Positions 10,031 to 23,154 of a stretch of DNA of 64,000 nucleotides are shown in pieces. Within the stretch, counting starts at the first letter, position 1, and every line of letters begins with the position of its first letter. Below the pieces are notes generated by a model, which worked only from the letters and a program-made list of their open reading frames with translations, had not been told where the DNA came from and ran no database searches. The position numbers were made by a program, and so were the translations under genes. Origin of the DNA: Kappaphycus alvarezii (taxonomy: Eukaryota > Rhodophyta > Florideophyceae > Gigartinales > Solieriaceae); the NCBI GenBank assembly GCA_002205965.3, contig NADL03000608.1:62001-126000 (forward strand), read 5' to 3'.

Positions 10031-10590
10031 ATGCAGTTGTGGCTACAGGGTCAGAGAGGTCGACAACACCATCGAAGATGGAGACGCATTTCACGAGGTG
10101 GTCCATCTAGGCCTGGGTTATGGAAAAAACGGTGTCAGAATGCCCAGAGGCAGGTCGGCAAGGCATGGTAGCAGGAACCGTGGGGTCAGGAGATCACGGG
10201 GAAGGGAATAGCCAATAGAAAGATCACAAGGCACCAAAAAACAAGAAATAGCCAATAAGACAGCGCGGCGGAAAATAGAATCTGGCGAAGATCGGGAGAA
10301 GCAAAGAAGAAGAAAAAAATTAGAGGAGAGGGAGGATGTGCGTGAGAGCGCATTCGTCGCGCGACAGGGCACAGCTGCAGCGGGGCCGCGGGAGCGGCGC
10401 GGACGTCGGACGAGAGAGAGTGGGGTGCAGGGCGAAGGGGGAGCTTAAACAGAGAATTGAAGACAAAGAAAAGTCAGATAAAGACTTGAGAGTCCTACGA
10501 TGGTTACCAAGACTTAAGCTTTCGAGTGAGTTTGCGTATTTTCTATGCTGACTATTTTGTTGAATTTTTTATGTACAAGAGAAGTGCACA
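10031..10590. other. Purine-rich spacer, unassigned
   Basis: Strongly G/A-rich plus strand with AGGAG and GAAGA runs. It may be the extended 5' region of the adjacent LINE-alpha piece, but no alignment with 55.8-56.2 kb could be made by eye. Open frames at 9857-10211 and 10336-10551 are likely products of base composition. Confidence 0.4.
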
Positions 10591-10596
10591 AGGTAC

Positions 10597-10655
10597 GAGT
10601 GTTAGGGTTCAATTAGTATGTGGTACGTACACGTGTATTGCCAGCGATGGCTTGA
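10597..10655 (+). mobile_element. Gyp-D LTR left-end fragment
   Basis: About 55 bases match the left end of the Gyp-D LTRs (GTTCAATTAGTATGTGGTACGTACACGTGT...). It ends where the copia fossil's reverse transcriptase remnant begins, so it probably marks an insertion or recombination point. Confidence 0.6.
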
Positions 10656-10659
10656 TTGC

Positions 10660-13600
10660 CTGTAGAACACTATCGATTGAAATTTTCACTTCTGATTGAG
10701 GTTCTAGAAATACGTTGCGTTCCAACTAGCTCTGGCTCTGGGTAAAAACGTGTATGAATCTCGAACATATCGGTCTTGAGTATCACTAATTGCAGCAATG
10801 CATACTGCAATACGTTGTCCATCCCTGATATCGTTGGAGATCTTGTTGGTATGTGCTTCGCTCCTTTATCGCGAAAGTTTTCCGGATGAGTCGCGACTTT
10901 TCTCTAAAAGCTCCATTTCTTTCCTTCTTTTAGCATGTCTACAAACCTCGCGCCATAAATTCGTGCATTTTTAGGGACATGGTTCCGATTGACATTTTTG
11001 AAAATCTTGGACTCTTGCAATCCTTGGATTTTTGCTCTCCTGGATTTCTCAAAGTTTTGATTTTAGGATGAACTCTTCACAAGAAAGCCATGTTCTCCAG
11101 ATAATGCAAAGAGGTCGTAATCAGACAAAAAATTCCCTATTCTGAGTTGCCGTCGACAGAAGTACTTCATTGGTATCTCTTACATCTGACATTCCCGATT
11201 TGTCCTGTTCAACAAAATGAGATCATAATATGCGTCGACCGCGAGGAATTTGCACACAGACGGTTTTTCCCTCCTTGGAGATGAGTTTAAACGGCCACTT
11301 CCATTCCTTAGATGTATCAAGGTGTACAAGAACAGGAGCTCCATACTGTAACCAATCCAAATCTTAACATTCTATACCATATGGAGCGCGGTATTTAAGT
11401 GCAAAATAAATAGCGCTGTTCCCGAAGTACGCGGTAATTTGAAGTATATATTCTTTCCTTTCTATAGGAAGATCTGCGGAGAGTTTATCTAAAACAGATC
11501 GTAGTATATCGTTCAGTTTGCGACATAGAAGCCGAATTTTCGATTGGTATTCGATGAATTGAATCCGCAATGAAGTTGCATCGCCGTGAATTACTTTGAA
11601 GTAGACTCAAAACCTTGGTCTACTCGCAAATAGTCTGGTGGTCCAAGTAAACGTATATCCGTCATCTTCGAAGCACTCCCTACTTCTTCCGAGGAGATAT
11701 TTCGAAGGAAATGAGGCAGCAGTAAAATGAGTGGCTCCGTCAACAACGTTCAATACAGGCTTATTGTGTGGGTAAATGATGTAAACTGCCACGCTACTGT
11801 TGAATTTAAGCCCTCAGGGCCCAAAATCAGGCAGAATTGTCCATGTTTTGCTCCATGCCTAAAACAAGTCTGGCACCGCCTTGTGAGGTGATGAAGGGCA
11901 GCACGCACTTCTGGGGTGGCCTCTTTCCGTCTGTCAGTCTTGCATACGGTGCAGAGCGCAGAAAAGATGGGTACCCGAATGATTTATGAATTTTGAGTAG
12001 TCCTCCATAGGTAAATAACACATCGCCAGGAGTCCAGTGATATATGAGAAAATCATTCTCAACAGTAATACTTTGCACCTTTCCCATAAAATGCACGCAA
12101 TTATGCCATACAATAACATAAATTCCAGTTTGTATTAGATCATGGAGGCTTAACAACGTCTTCACATTCTCTTCCAGAATATGGAATGTAATATCGCATA
12201 TTAATCCAAGTTTGGGTATCGGGATGGAAAGAATAACTGTACCGTTAAAGTAATGATTGATTCCGAGACCGCTTATCTTGCGTTTTACATTATTGAGATT
12301 TGCTGGTGTACCAATTTCACGACAGTGGGCTCTGCACTGTTCTAAACTGATGATAATCAGTCTATTGACACCAGTTTCAATAGTTATTTTGTTAAAATAT
12401 TGGCTTCTGCTTTCCTCTGCAAGTACCCGCATTCATCCTTATCATTCGATTCTTGTGCTCAACCAAAAAGCCACATGAATGCAGAAAAATGTTGCTCGAA
12501 AATCTCTCTCGAGATTATTGTTTATATTCGCTACTTCAGTAAAGAGAAACGCTGAATTCTCCCGGTTTAGTACACTTTAACTCTATGAACTACCACTTTA
12601 CCACCTTTTTCTACATTATCGGTAATCATAGCGTCATATAAACTCTTGGTTGAGACATACGCACCGATTGATTTGAGATTTCAAGCGTCTTATCAATTTC
12701 CTGTTTGGAATAAAAATTGCGCGCCCAATGTTTCTTACCGCAAACCCAACATCCATCTACCTTTGCAAGCTCCCGCCTTCTAGAGTCCCGGGTAAATATT
12801 TCTCTTCATCTCGTAGTAACTTTTCGTTCTGCATCTCCTTTATAACAATGTACAAGTCCGAAGTATGCCTCGTCTCCGAAAAAGGAGTACTCTTCGGAAG
12901 ATCCAGGGGTTCCTGACAGAAGGGCTACAATTCTTTGGATGGCATGGTGCAATGTCTTTCGGACAAACGAACAATCCTGAGCGCTCGCTGTATCTCTAGA
13001 ATATTAGCGCAAAAAATGACTTGGACAAGTAAAATATATCCAAATTATACTGGAGTCTAGTTGCCTCTTAATTTCGATTAACTGTAGCTGTCATATCACG
13101 AAAACATTCAACTGAGTCTTCGCAAGGAACCTCTTAAACTGTGCAGTGATCTTAGTCTCATGCTCCTCTTGAATTAGCCTGGCTCGCTGTTTGTCCGAAT
13201 AAAACAAGTCACCAACATGTTAATTGCAGATTCATAGGAATAAGCCTTGTTCTTAAAATAGGAGCCATAGTGTAACCTAGAGTTTCCTTCTAGCATTATG
13301 GGGATACCTTTCAGTTTTGCATCCAGTACTAAAGAACAAATTTCTGCTACCAACTCGAATACTTGTATCACCCACGGAGATCTTGATCTCACGCTCCGCT
13401 ATATTTTCGCGGTTCCCGGAAGCCTTGATCAAATTTGGCAATGTAGAGCGATCTGTTTTCTATTGATCGATGTCGCATTCACAATACCCGAGTCATAGCA
13501 CGTTTATTTGATTATTACTAGCTCTTTTACTCGTCGTAATGCCAATATCGCTAAGTGTGCCTGTGTAGAGATTTATGTGCTCCTCTGTGGTCAATGGACA

Positions 13601-13830
13601 TAATATCTTTGTCCAACTCCCTGGAAACGTATGCTTCACGGAAATTATTCTTTTAGAGAAAAAATTTATGCCTCGAAGTCTAAGCATCGTGTGGAGTTTG
13701 TGTGCTAGTTTCTGAGGCATATGTTTTATCGCGTGCAAACCGAAATCTGCTGTCAAATCTGCCCAAATGACTTGTGCACAGTTCTTGCTCTCATTCTGAA
13801 TCTCACACCATTCTTTTTTGTACAATAAAA
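10660..13830 (-). mobile_element. Cop-1: Ty1/copia-order retroelement fossil
   Basis: Minus-strand fossil with parts in the copia order. A gag-like region spans about 13.0-13.8 kb. A CCHC-like knuckle sits near 12.74 kb (CWVCGKKHW). A protease-like segment runs 12.14-12.43 kb. A pre-integrase segment shows HKSFGYPS near 11.99 kb. Integrase core and C-terminal pieces follow at 11.79-11.25 kb, including LLCRKLNDILRSVLDKL and a GPY/F-like EWKWPFKLI. The start of a copia-type reverse transcriptase lies at 10.95-10.66 kb. Integrase preceding reverse transcriptase defines the copia order. It is strongly decayed, lacks visible LTRs and is cut off at the Gyp-D LTR fragment. Confidence 0.75.
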
Positions 13831-13839
13831 GAAGCTCTA

Positions 13840-15260
13840 GGTAGGCCTAATGCTTGCCGTTGTCGCTCCCTTTAGTGAGTGGAGTTGGATCAGAAGTGCT
13901 ATGTTGCGGGACGGGCCCCCAAAATTATCAGCCCCTGCACTTTCTTACTTGGTTCTCTTCTTTACATTTTTTGCAAGCTATAGCTTCAAGGTCGAGTAAC
14001 ATAACTGTCGCTAAACAGAATAAGAGATAGATGTGTGTAGTGCGTTCAGCCCCAAGAGCTTGAATTCTTACCTCGGTGCTTCAGAGAATCCTAGTGCGCG
14101 AAACCTCGGGTACTCGAACGGTAGTCCTTCTCCTTTACTCTCGTTATTTCAGGGAAAGACTCGTTCCCGGAGTAATCGACAAGATCAGTTACCTGTATAT
14201 CTTTTTATTTCAGGAATACAGGATCTATCTGATTAATCTACAAAAGTAGGTCTTCAAGATAATGAATCAATCGAGGACAAGTTGATAGTTCCATGGTATC
14301 AGCAGTAAACTTGGGTTGGCAAATCGTTTTGCAAAAGATGTGTCAGAACTGGTTTTTCCTCTTTTCTTTTCATTCACAAATGGTATACTACTGATATTAA
14401 GTAATGCAAGCTATCGTAATGACTACATGTTCGGTCTGTGCTTTTGATCGGCTACAGTACAGCCCATGCACGCCATGCAGGCCCAAACTGCTGTATATCG
14501 ACTGATTTGTCCTGCTTGGATGATTAGTGTATGGTCCAGCTCGGATAAATGTCTTCCATGCCTGTTGTTACAGTTTCAGGGGTCCTGCTCACCTAGTGAC
14601 TTGTAAGGTGCTAATTGACATAGAGACTCTGACAAAATCATACTGCGACGAACTTCCCTTTCAGCATGACAAACGAGCCAGGTGTTGCTCCAACTGGTAG
14701 ATAGAGCCGAAAGAGCCATACAGATATAGAAAACTTAATAAATACCACAAGTAACGAGATGAAGGAGAAACTAAGCTCTATTCGCCTCTTTTCATAATTA
14801 TTTTCATTTCCTGGAGCGAATGCGATCATAAACGTGGCAAATTTTAGCGTAGATGAACCTTAGAAATTTATAAAATACATCCAGGGCAGCTTCAATATTG
14901 AAAAAAAGAAAACATGATCTTTTTTTTGCCAGATACGCATATTTTATGATCGCTACGAAACGCAAAATTTGTAGATTGTGAAGCTGAAGGGCGAATCTTC
15001 TTGCGAGATGAAGCGAAAAGGAGCTGCTTGAATCCTTTATGAATATAATTCAACAGTTGGTCTTCGATTGTACTTGTGAGGCTGTTGTCACTAAAGTTAG
15101 ACAAAATTTTGGATGAACATTGAGATACAGTAACGATCCATTCAAGAAATTCATTCACACATGCTATGTTATAGGTCAGGGGATTTTTCTAGGTTAGTTT
15201 ATTGCGAGTTGAACATAAATTATTAGGGTGCTTCATGGACTAGTGGATCACGGGAATTGG
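13840..15260. other. No gene seen
   Basis: AT-rich spacer. Short open frames on both strands (14033-14236, 14638-14829, 14892-15158) have no recognised domain and no repeat relationship found elsewhere in the window. Confidence 0.5.
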
Positions 15261-15264
15261 TCAA

Positions 15265-18000
15265 GTGATAGTGAAAGGAGGGGAAAAAACGTTTACGAGA
15301 TGCAAAAAGTTGTCTCAGTACAAACGGGAGGTTGCAGTACTTCCAGATGGCATTGTGCTGGATTTATTTTTGTATTATCCAAAACCAGTGACTGATTTCA
15401 AATCATTTTCAAGACAATTTGACTTTCTTATGGCGGAGCTTAAGAAGGTGTTATTAGTAAAGATTCATAACAATATGAGTTGCTGCTGTCTGAGAAACCG
15501 ATTAATCCTCATCAGAGTCGGTTGGTAGTGATGGTGGATCGGATAATGAGCATGAGGTAGTGCTGGAAATCTTGACCAAGGAGCATTACGGGCAGGATCT
15601 GGGAGGATTCATAGATGGTAGAAAGTCTAACAGAAAAGAAAAGGAGGCGAGAGGGCCGTTCTACTCGCCCCTAAAGTTAACATTTTGGAAGTAAAGGCAA
15701 GAGGGCACTGATGAGGGTACTTAAGGAGAGGAAAAGATAGCCCGTGACATCCCTCTTCTCGATCCAGCTAACGTCCGGATGGTACATCACTTTCAGTTGA
15801 TGGAATAAACTCCAATTTAACCAAGGGTTAGCCGTTTGACGCCCAGGCACGATGAAGTTTTTGAACAAGGACGTGAGCGAGCATCTGACAGCTGAGATAG
15901 TCACACCTGTGACTTCAGGCTGGTCGTCCCCAGTCGCAATTGCGAAGAAGAAAGATGGATATTTCCGTTCTGTTTCGAATGCCAACAGCTCAAAAGATTC
16001 ATGAATTATGACCGTTAGCCATTGCTGAATATCGGGAACTCTTCGATGACATCGCGGGCGTTAGGGTCTTCAGGAAGCTGGATCTATATACGTGACACTG
16101 GCAGGTGCGGACGTCAGAGGCTTTTAAGGAGATCAAGATATTAGTAGGTCGCTATTGAACGTACAAGTTCGATTGATGCCGTTAGGATCAGTGGAAGCAT
16201 TCTAGACGACTCAGAAGATGATGGACGGCTTTCTTCGGGGCTTGTAGCTCGCAACGATTTATATCGTTGACGTGGTCGATTTCTTCATAATGTGAGCGGA
16301 CACGTCCGCCATTGCCTGGGAGTCTTCGAAAGGATTCAGAAAGCAAACTTGAAGATTAATTTAAACATTGCCGCTTCGCTCACTAAGTGGTAAAGCTGAA
16401 CGGCCACTTCATCAATGCTGCTGGGTTGAAGTGGACGCAGATAAGATCAGAGATATTTTGGGGGCTCCGGCTACGAAGAATCTAGCAGAAGTCAGGAGTT
16501 TTCTTAGTCTTACCAGACGCTATTTTCGGTTTATAACGAATTTGGTGGAGAATATGATCACCGTTGCATGCTGAACCTGAACAAGCTGAAATCCGTGAAA
16601 GAGTCTTTTAAATACATTTCACAGATGGTAGATTTCTTTAAAAATCTCATGAAGAGTATAAAAAAGCCGCCAGCTCTTGATCTTCCTGACTTTGACTCCC
16701 CATTCGCTGTGGAAACGGAGCATACAAGGTGGCGTTTGGAGTTGTGCTGGTACAAAAGAAGGAGGATGGGAATGTGCACTGGATTTAATTTCCGTCCCGT
16801 CCAATGAAAGAGCAAGAGCGCCGGTGCTCTGACGTATACAGAGAGGCACTTTTTGTCGCGTTCACATTGCAGAAGTTTCAGGTCTACGTACTCTCCGAAA
16901 AACTCTTTTTTGTTTACACCGATTACCAGGCATTCCGAAAAGCGTTTAAGAAGAAGAATTTTCATAATAGTTGGAAAGATGGCTGGATTTGATTGTCGAT
17001 TACAACTTGGAGGTTTGTTACGGCACGGGGTCTCCGAATGTGGTGGCTGATTATATGTTTCGCCCGTAAAGGAAGGAAGGGGGGAGGGAGGTGGAAATTT
17101 GACGGAAGGATTCTTTCCCATCGTTCAATGGGCAAACCATAAGCTATCTTCTTTGGAAATATACAATTTAAAGACGTAACAACGCTTTGGAGAGGGCACG
17201 GTTTCAAGGGACAGATTAAAAAGGGTAAGGTCACTATATGGCGAAGCGCAAAATTTCAATTTCACTGTGGAACGAGACCTTCTTCCGTAAAGGGAAAGAC
17301 GGCCTTCGAGTCTTTTAGACTCCTGGCCAACGTGGGTAAATTATGGATAAATTAAATGGTGATATAGGAAGTTGGGTCGGCAAAGGAGTTCGCAAAGATC
17401 TCTCCTGGTTGTCTGGAGTCCATCGCGATGTATTAGATTAACGTATTTCACGCAGAGGTTTTCAACACGCGTGGAGGCTTCCAATGTAGCTCAAGAGACT
17501 GCAAAATACAGTCTCTTTATTATTCAAAACGTTTTCTATTGACATAGCCAGCTCAATTAAGTCGTACAAGTCCATCAAAAGGTTCATACTAATATCCGAC
17601 GCAATCGCCAATTGAAAATGCAACAGAGGATTCAACAACAAGTAGTGTTGTAAGTTTCATCCATCTGAGGATAATTATTCCGTTCTGACGCCCGATAATG
17701 ATTGTGTCATTCAATTTCATCTCCTTCATGGCCGATTCAGTGCAGGATTTCATGCGTAGTAAGGGAATGGACTGGAATTCCATACTTCCTTACGCTGAGG
17801 TGGCGAACGGGAGGCGAAAAGGATGTTTGGGACGATAAAGCACGTTATTCAGAAGTCAATTGTGGAAATCGAAGGAATTGGTGCATGTACTTCAACAAGT
17901 TCGTTACGGTTACCATCGTCGCTATCGTGGCCTCAACCGTTCTCTGTCCCGTGTGGTGTACTGAATCAAATCTAGGAAGCTAGAAAGTGAGACAGAGACC
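15265..18000 (+). mobile_element. Ty3/gypsy pol fossil (possibly Gyp-D)
   Basis: Plus-strand remnants of reverse transcriptase, RNase H and integrase. The N-terminal RT signature (TSGWSSPVAIAKKKDG-like) lies near 15.9 kb. An RT block lies at 16.1-16.35 kb. The RNase H start has FAVETEH near 16.7 kb, followed by VYTDYQAFRKAF near 16.91-16.95 kb, equivalent to the DHQAL segment of gypsy RNase H. Integrase-like sequence follows to about 18.0 kb. No LTR was identified at its right side. Many breaks; old. Confidence 0.7.
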
Positions 18001-18283
18001 CTCCTCACCCTTTTAGACCATCATAAAAGGATGGTTAAGTTATTTGGCCAGTCGACCGTGCACGCTGCTGCTACCGCTAAGTCTGTGGAATCAAAAGAAA
18101 TTACGCGTACGTGGAAGCAAGAAGAAGTTGGCCGTACGAGATGAAGTGCTAGTGGAACATGGTCCGGTTTGCAATAAAAACCGCAAATAGATAGCGTTTG
18201 AACCGTGCTTCTACGACCCGTGCCGTATAAGTTAGCATTTTAGGAAGCGTAGTTCCTTCCCCATTACGCTGTAGGTATACCCT
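18001..18283. other. Possible integrase tail, unresolved
   Basis: Sequence continuing rightward from the gypsy pol fossil up to the R80 repeat. No conserved motif was seen. Confidence 0.3.
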
Positions 18284-18366
18284 TTTTGAGTCGATTGCGG
18301 TTGTCTGGAAAACCATAGGATAGGTCGGAAATATCTTCCAACAGTAAAACACCCAAACGTTTCCTG
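18284..18366 (+). repeat. R80 dispersed repeat, copy 2
   Basis: Matches R80 copy 1 nearly base for base over TTTTTGAGTCGATTG, GGTTGTCTGGAAAACCAT and AAAACACCCAAAC. It sits at the right side of the gypsy pol fossil. Confidence 0.75.
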
Positions 18367-18399
18367 CCGTACAAGTGAAGCTGATCAGCCGTATTGCAA

Positions 18400-19800
18400 A
18401 TTTTATTCCCTACCGGTCGCGTTCCGCGCCAAGGAATTCACATTCGACGGCTTTATTGTTATACAAGTCGTCCTACCCGCTTAGTTTATCTTCAGTGCTC
18501 GCTATTAATGACGGCGGGAAGGGCTAAGCAATGGAAGATGGCAGACAAGAGGGAAGCGGCGACTGGGTTCTGGGTATCGTCTAATGCCAAGAAGGAAGAG
18601 TAGATGCGGAACAGGAGGAAAACAATGCAGGCCACTGTACTCTGCGGCGACGCTCTTTAAACCATGACCCGATCTGACGAAACATTATACCCGCGTACTA
18701 CCCACGATTCCTCAGACTGATATGATGCTTGAGGAAACATGCACATACCGGTGCTTTGGGACCATCAAACAGTCTTTTCGATCGTGTCTAAGATGTGAGG
18801 CCGCGGTGCACAGAGATTAAAGTGGGGTGCGAAGGGCTATTTGCAGGATATCCGGTTGAGGATAACTGCACAGCAGAGAATTGAGGTCGGCGCTCAAGGT
18901 CTGATATTTGTGGAGCGGTGCCATTGCGGTGTTCAAGAGAAAAAAACATTTTATCTGTATGCAGGGGAGTGACATACAGTGTGGCGGGGGCATGTAGTCA
19001 GAAAAGTTGTCCTAACGCGAGGCTTAGGCTGCTTCAGTATAGTCCTTCTCTGGTGCCTTGGCAGCATACAAAAGGATTGGGCGACGCTTAGAGATAGAGA
19101 AGAGAGAAAAGAAAGGGTATAGGTTACGCTTGGCTCAAGAGAGAAAGCAACCGTAAAAAAATATCAGAAAGAATGGATCAATGGAAAGCAGGGCAGCTCA
19201 AAACAGCATGGGCGCAAGTACAGGACAATTCCAAAAACCGCACGGCATCAGCTCTTTTCACTTCGAGCCGGAAACATGTCAACATTAAAATTGCGATAAT
19301 CTGACCGAAGAAAGTGCTTAAGTAAAGGCTGAACAAAAGTTTGCGCTCGCTAAGCTTTCTTCCAGCTACCAGTGAATTTACCAAATCCTTTATCGGAGAA
19401 CATCACCACTAGGCCCCTGTAGAAATGACCATAGCCAGTATATCACTTTCTAACAACTATACATTCCGACAGATCGTTGAAGACGAGGTCCTTGGTGCTA
19501 TCAGAGGATTTAAACCATGATCCTATCCCGGAGGCTCAGAGGCTCAGATGTGGAGCTATTCTACCTGGTAGAACTGCTAATATGTCTATTCTTGTTGGTG
19601 AATTCTTGCTTTTTGACAGATACCATGCGACTTCTTTATGTTTTAGCAAAAAAAGAAGCACCAATGGCCCCCAAGCATTGGATCGCTGGTGCTCTAATAA
19701 CCTCAGTGGCGAATAAAGACATGTAAAGTAGACAAATCGACGTTACTGAGACGATGTAAAGATTGACCGGTAGGTATCTAATGAGGCTAGTATCCTAGAA
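18400..19800. other. Unassigned; faint LINE-like frame near 19.4 kb
   Basis: No clear gene. Near 19.47-19.52 kb the plus strand reads VEDEVLGAIRGF, resembling the short helix before the first RT block in LINE-alpha (VRRAIHSLD), but supporting motifs are absent. The overlapping frames at 19477-19726 have no recognised domain. Confidence 0.25.
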
Positions 19801-22800
19801 AGCGGCAGAATAACCTCTAATTCCCTTAAAGTAGGTATTGTCACCAAGTCGGGCAATGAAAAGCTTTACGCGTAATACTAAGAGCCGTTCAGGAGTAGAG
19901 AAGTGATCCAGAGTATAGGCTAGTGCCAGTAGGTTTCGAGGACCCATTTACTATGTACAGGAGAACCACAATTTTAAAAGCGGGTGGCAGATACTTCCAG
20001 AGCTACAGTCTTGTATACTATACTGTACCGCAAATTTGCCCGCATTCCTGTGGAATTTCTCGTCACATGATAAGAAACGCCAGCATGACTCAACAGGGAG
20101 AAAAGCTCAGAGGCCTCCTTTTCGACCTGATTGTGCTTCCCTACTATCCTTAAAGTACAAGAACAATACGGAGTCACTTCGAAAAAGCCATCAAGTTTTT
20201 CATGCTCAAATATCATTTTTTTATGTTTCATATTTATAAAAATCATTAACGTTTACTTGATTCGAACGATACCTTGCGCGAACAAAGCATTTTGGTAGTG
20301 AAGCAATCTCAATAATGAAAGAAAATCAAGTGTTTCTTAAATAACCCGCCAATACGTACAACAAAACCAGCAAGAAGTATTTTAAACCATGCGCCCATAA
20401 GAACAATACTTGAGACCCGGACAAACACTTTCTGTATAGAAAAACGGAAAATAATTTTCCCTACGTGTACTATCCAGGAACTAACATTTTACAGACGTGA
20501 AAATGTTTCTACATAAGCTGGAATCACTCCATTTCATTGCCCATATCCATTAAAGAAGCTAGTATAGTATAGCAATTCCAGTGCAACAAAGTAGCATCAA
20601 TACAATCTCACAGCAAAAATATCATTACCTACGGTTGGTAATTTACATTACCTTTAGCGCAAGAAAGGGAGAATGAAGGCGATAATAGTAGTAATTTGAA
20701 AATACTATGTTTATCTTTCGTCTATAATAAATTTAAACTTCGAAACCAAATCAGGTTATTCACAAAGCTACAGAGACTTTTGTTCCTCTACTCTCAACAT
20801 ACGCGCCTACAGCTGTACTACTGTCCATAAAGTTCAGCACCACATGTAGTTGGTCCTGCCCAAACTTCCATCAGACACGGAGGCTATCATCCCTCTTTAA
20901 CGCCTCTCCTCGCACAACAACGAGACACTAAAACTACAAAAAAGGAGGCATTTCTCGTCTCATTGTAATATCTGCAGCGGAGGATGCTATCTCCCGTATC
21001 AGAGCGAGCATAAACAATTATTCCTTTATCTTTCCATGAGCTATTCAAAGATAAGTTTACGCACGTCAAGGTTGCCACAGCAACCAGTTCGGTTACCAGC
21101 ACTATTTGCACGGCATTGGTATCACATTATTCTCCTCGATCATCAATTTCATTAATAGTGGTATTTGCTTGAGTACAGTTTCCCAATTGAGGCAGCAACA
21201 CACCAACGTTACTGTTCCCAGTACTGCAGACAGTGCTCTCCACCTCACTTCTCCCAAATTACTGAAAATACACATAAACGGGAGTGTTCCCAATTCTGGA
21301 GATGTTTCTTTCCACTGTTTCGCAACTTACTAGACTACACCTTATTCTTGATACCACTCATTTGACATCACATTTTACATCACATGGGACTAGCAGCCAC
21401 GGTTGCGCTATGAAAATAACACTTACTGACTCTTCTAGTTATACGCAGTGACGTAAAAAACGCTGATACCTTGATTTATGACCAAGCGAAAGTCGCCTCT
21501 TCAATCAGTACTTGTTGCGGGATTTGTATAAAACAGAGTCTCCTCGATCAAGTGTCAAGTCATAAATACATTACGAACGGGAAATTCCCACATTCTCAAG
21601 TAAATGGATAATCTCTCCAGTACTGTTAACATTACTCAAAGTTTCTTATGTAGGTTCATTCTATTTGAAAGTTTCTTGATCAAACGCAATATATAGGTAG
21701 ACACGAGGAAGAAATGTTTGGACAGGGTGCATTAGTAGGGATACTCTCAATCCATTTCGTTTGCATCGTTGATAGCAATGCACTTCTCTTTGCCTTTGTG
21801 GTAGATATCTTCTTACCCGTACGGGCAGGGGAAAGGGCATAGAGATCTATGGGAAAGGTTGAATTAGATTACCCTGGTCATGAAAAGGCTGTGAGGATCA
21901 GGTCAGTGTGAGAGGGATGGTGCTCGATACTCACGAAGACTGCAATAAGACGACCACAAACCTTTGTTCTCAAGAGTAACAGTAGCACAAGTTTTAAATG
22001 AAACCGCCATTTTTTGAAAACATATTTCATACACAAAATTGTACAACATCACGAGTAAGTTCTTGATAGCCCTGCAGATTAGGTGGCAAGTTTCGCAACG
22101 GAAAACTCACAACAGATCATGGACTCGACGCGCATTAGATAACTTCCATTACTCATCACCATCAGGGACTGGATACAGCAGACACGTTAGTGTGGGATAA
22201 GATTATGATGAATACAGTGAAATACATTATATGCGCGGCAGATGGGATGAGAATCACGCGCCACGTCCGATTATTAGCCTCCATTATGATAGTTATGAAA
22301 ACTACAATAGCAGCTCTGGACGAGCCCGTTATACGAGGAAACGCAACGGAAGTCCCACAACTGGATCTAATTGTATGGAAGAATGGGAGCCTGGAAAGCG
22401 AATACGGATCTGAGTACTACACCGAAGATGCTCTCACAACAACGTTAGAAATTAGTGGAGTTTTATTTACTTCGATTGATCCCTACACTGAGACCCATAC
22501 AATACCACGTTCAAATTGAATACAGGGGTCAAACCAGGGGAATAAAGGATCTTGGTACAACAATTGAAGGAAAGGTGATACTTACGAAAGTTATGAATGC
22601 TGCAACTCATACAGACTAGACTAACCGAATCGGGCTGATCCGTACGCGAATGATGCATCACGTACATTATACAGACGTGAAGTGTAATCCAGCGCCCATT
22701 ACATGATGAGACCATCTAGCGGCAGGAGAGGGGTTTTATTGCTGCTCAGCTTTTTTCTTTGCATCTAATTTCATGCTAATGGCTGAACATACGAAGTATG

Positions 22801-23140
22801 AGTTCAAAACCTCAGTTAGATTTCAGTCTTACGATATATCCCAGTAGATTCAACCCTAAATATTAAGTGAATTTGCTTTGCCGTAGATTTAGCAATGTGA
22901 TATATAGATTCATAAAATAGTGGAGAAATAAAACTGTTTACAACAGCGTCCTTAACAAAACAGATAAAACATACAATTGGACAGGGCTGTGTGACATCCA
23001 AAAAGCTTTCACAGCAAAACGACACCCAATTCTACAGATCGTACCATTCCCAAATTATCGTTATCATTCAGTACATCTTCTTATGCCTAATTCATGTCAC
23101 TGTCCTTTTCAGACTGATGCTGATGCAGTGCCAAACACTC
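19800..23140. other. AT-rich spacer without a recognised gene
   Basis: Long AT-rich interval. A 109-codon plus frame at 22190-22519 and several shorter ones exist but show no domain, no repeat partner in the window and no coding signature I trust. Part of it could be the 3' continuation of the Duo-F large gene that ends near 23155. Confidence 0.4.
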
Positions 23141-23154
23141 TTTGTCTTTGAGCC

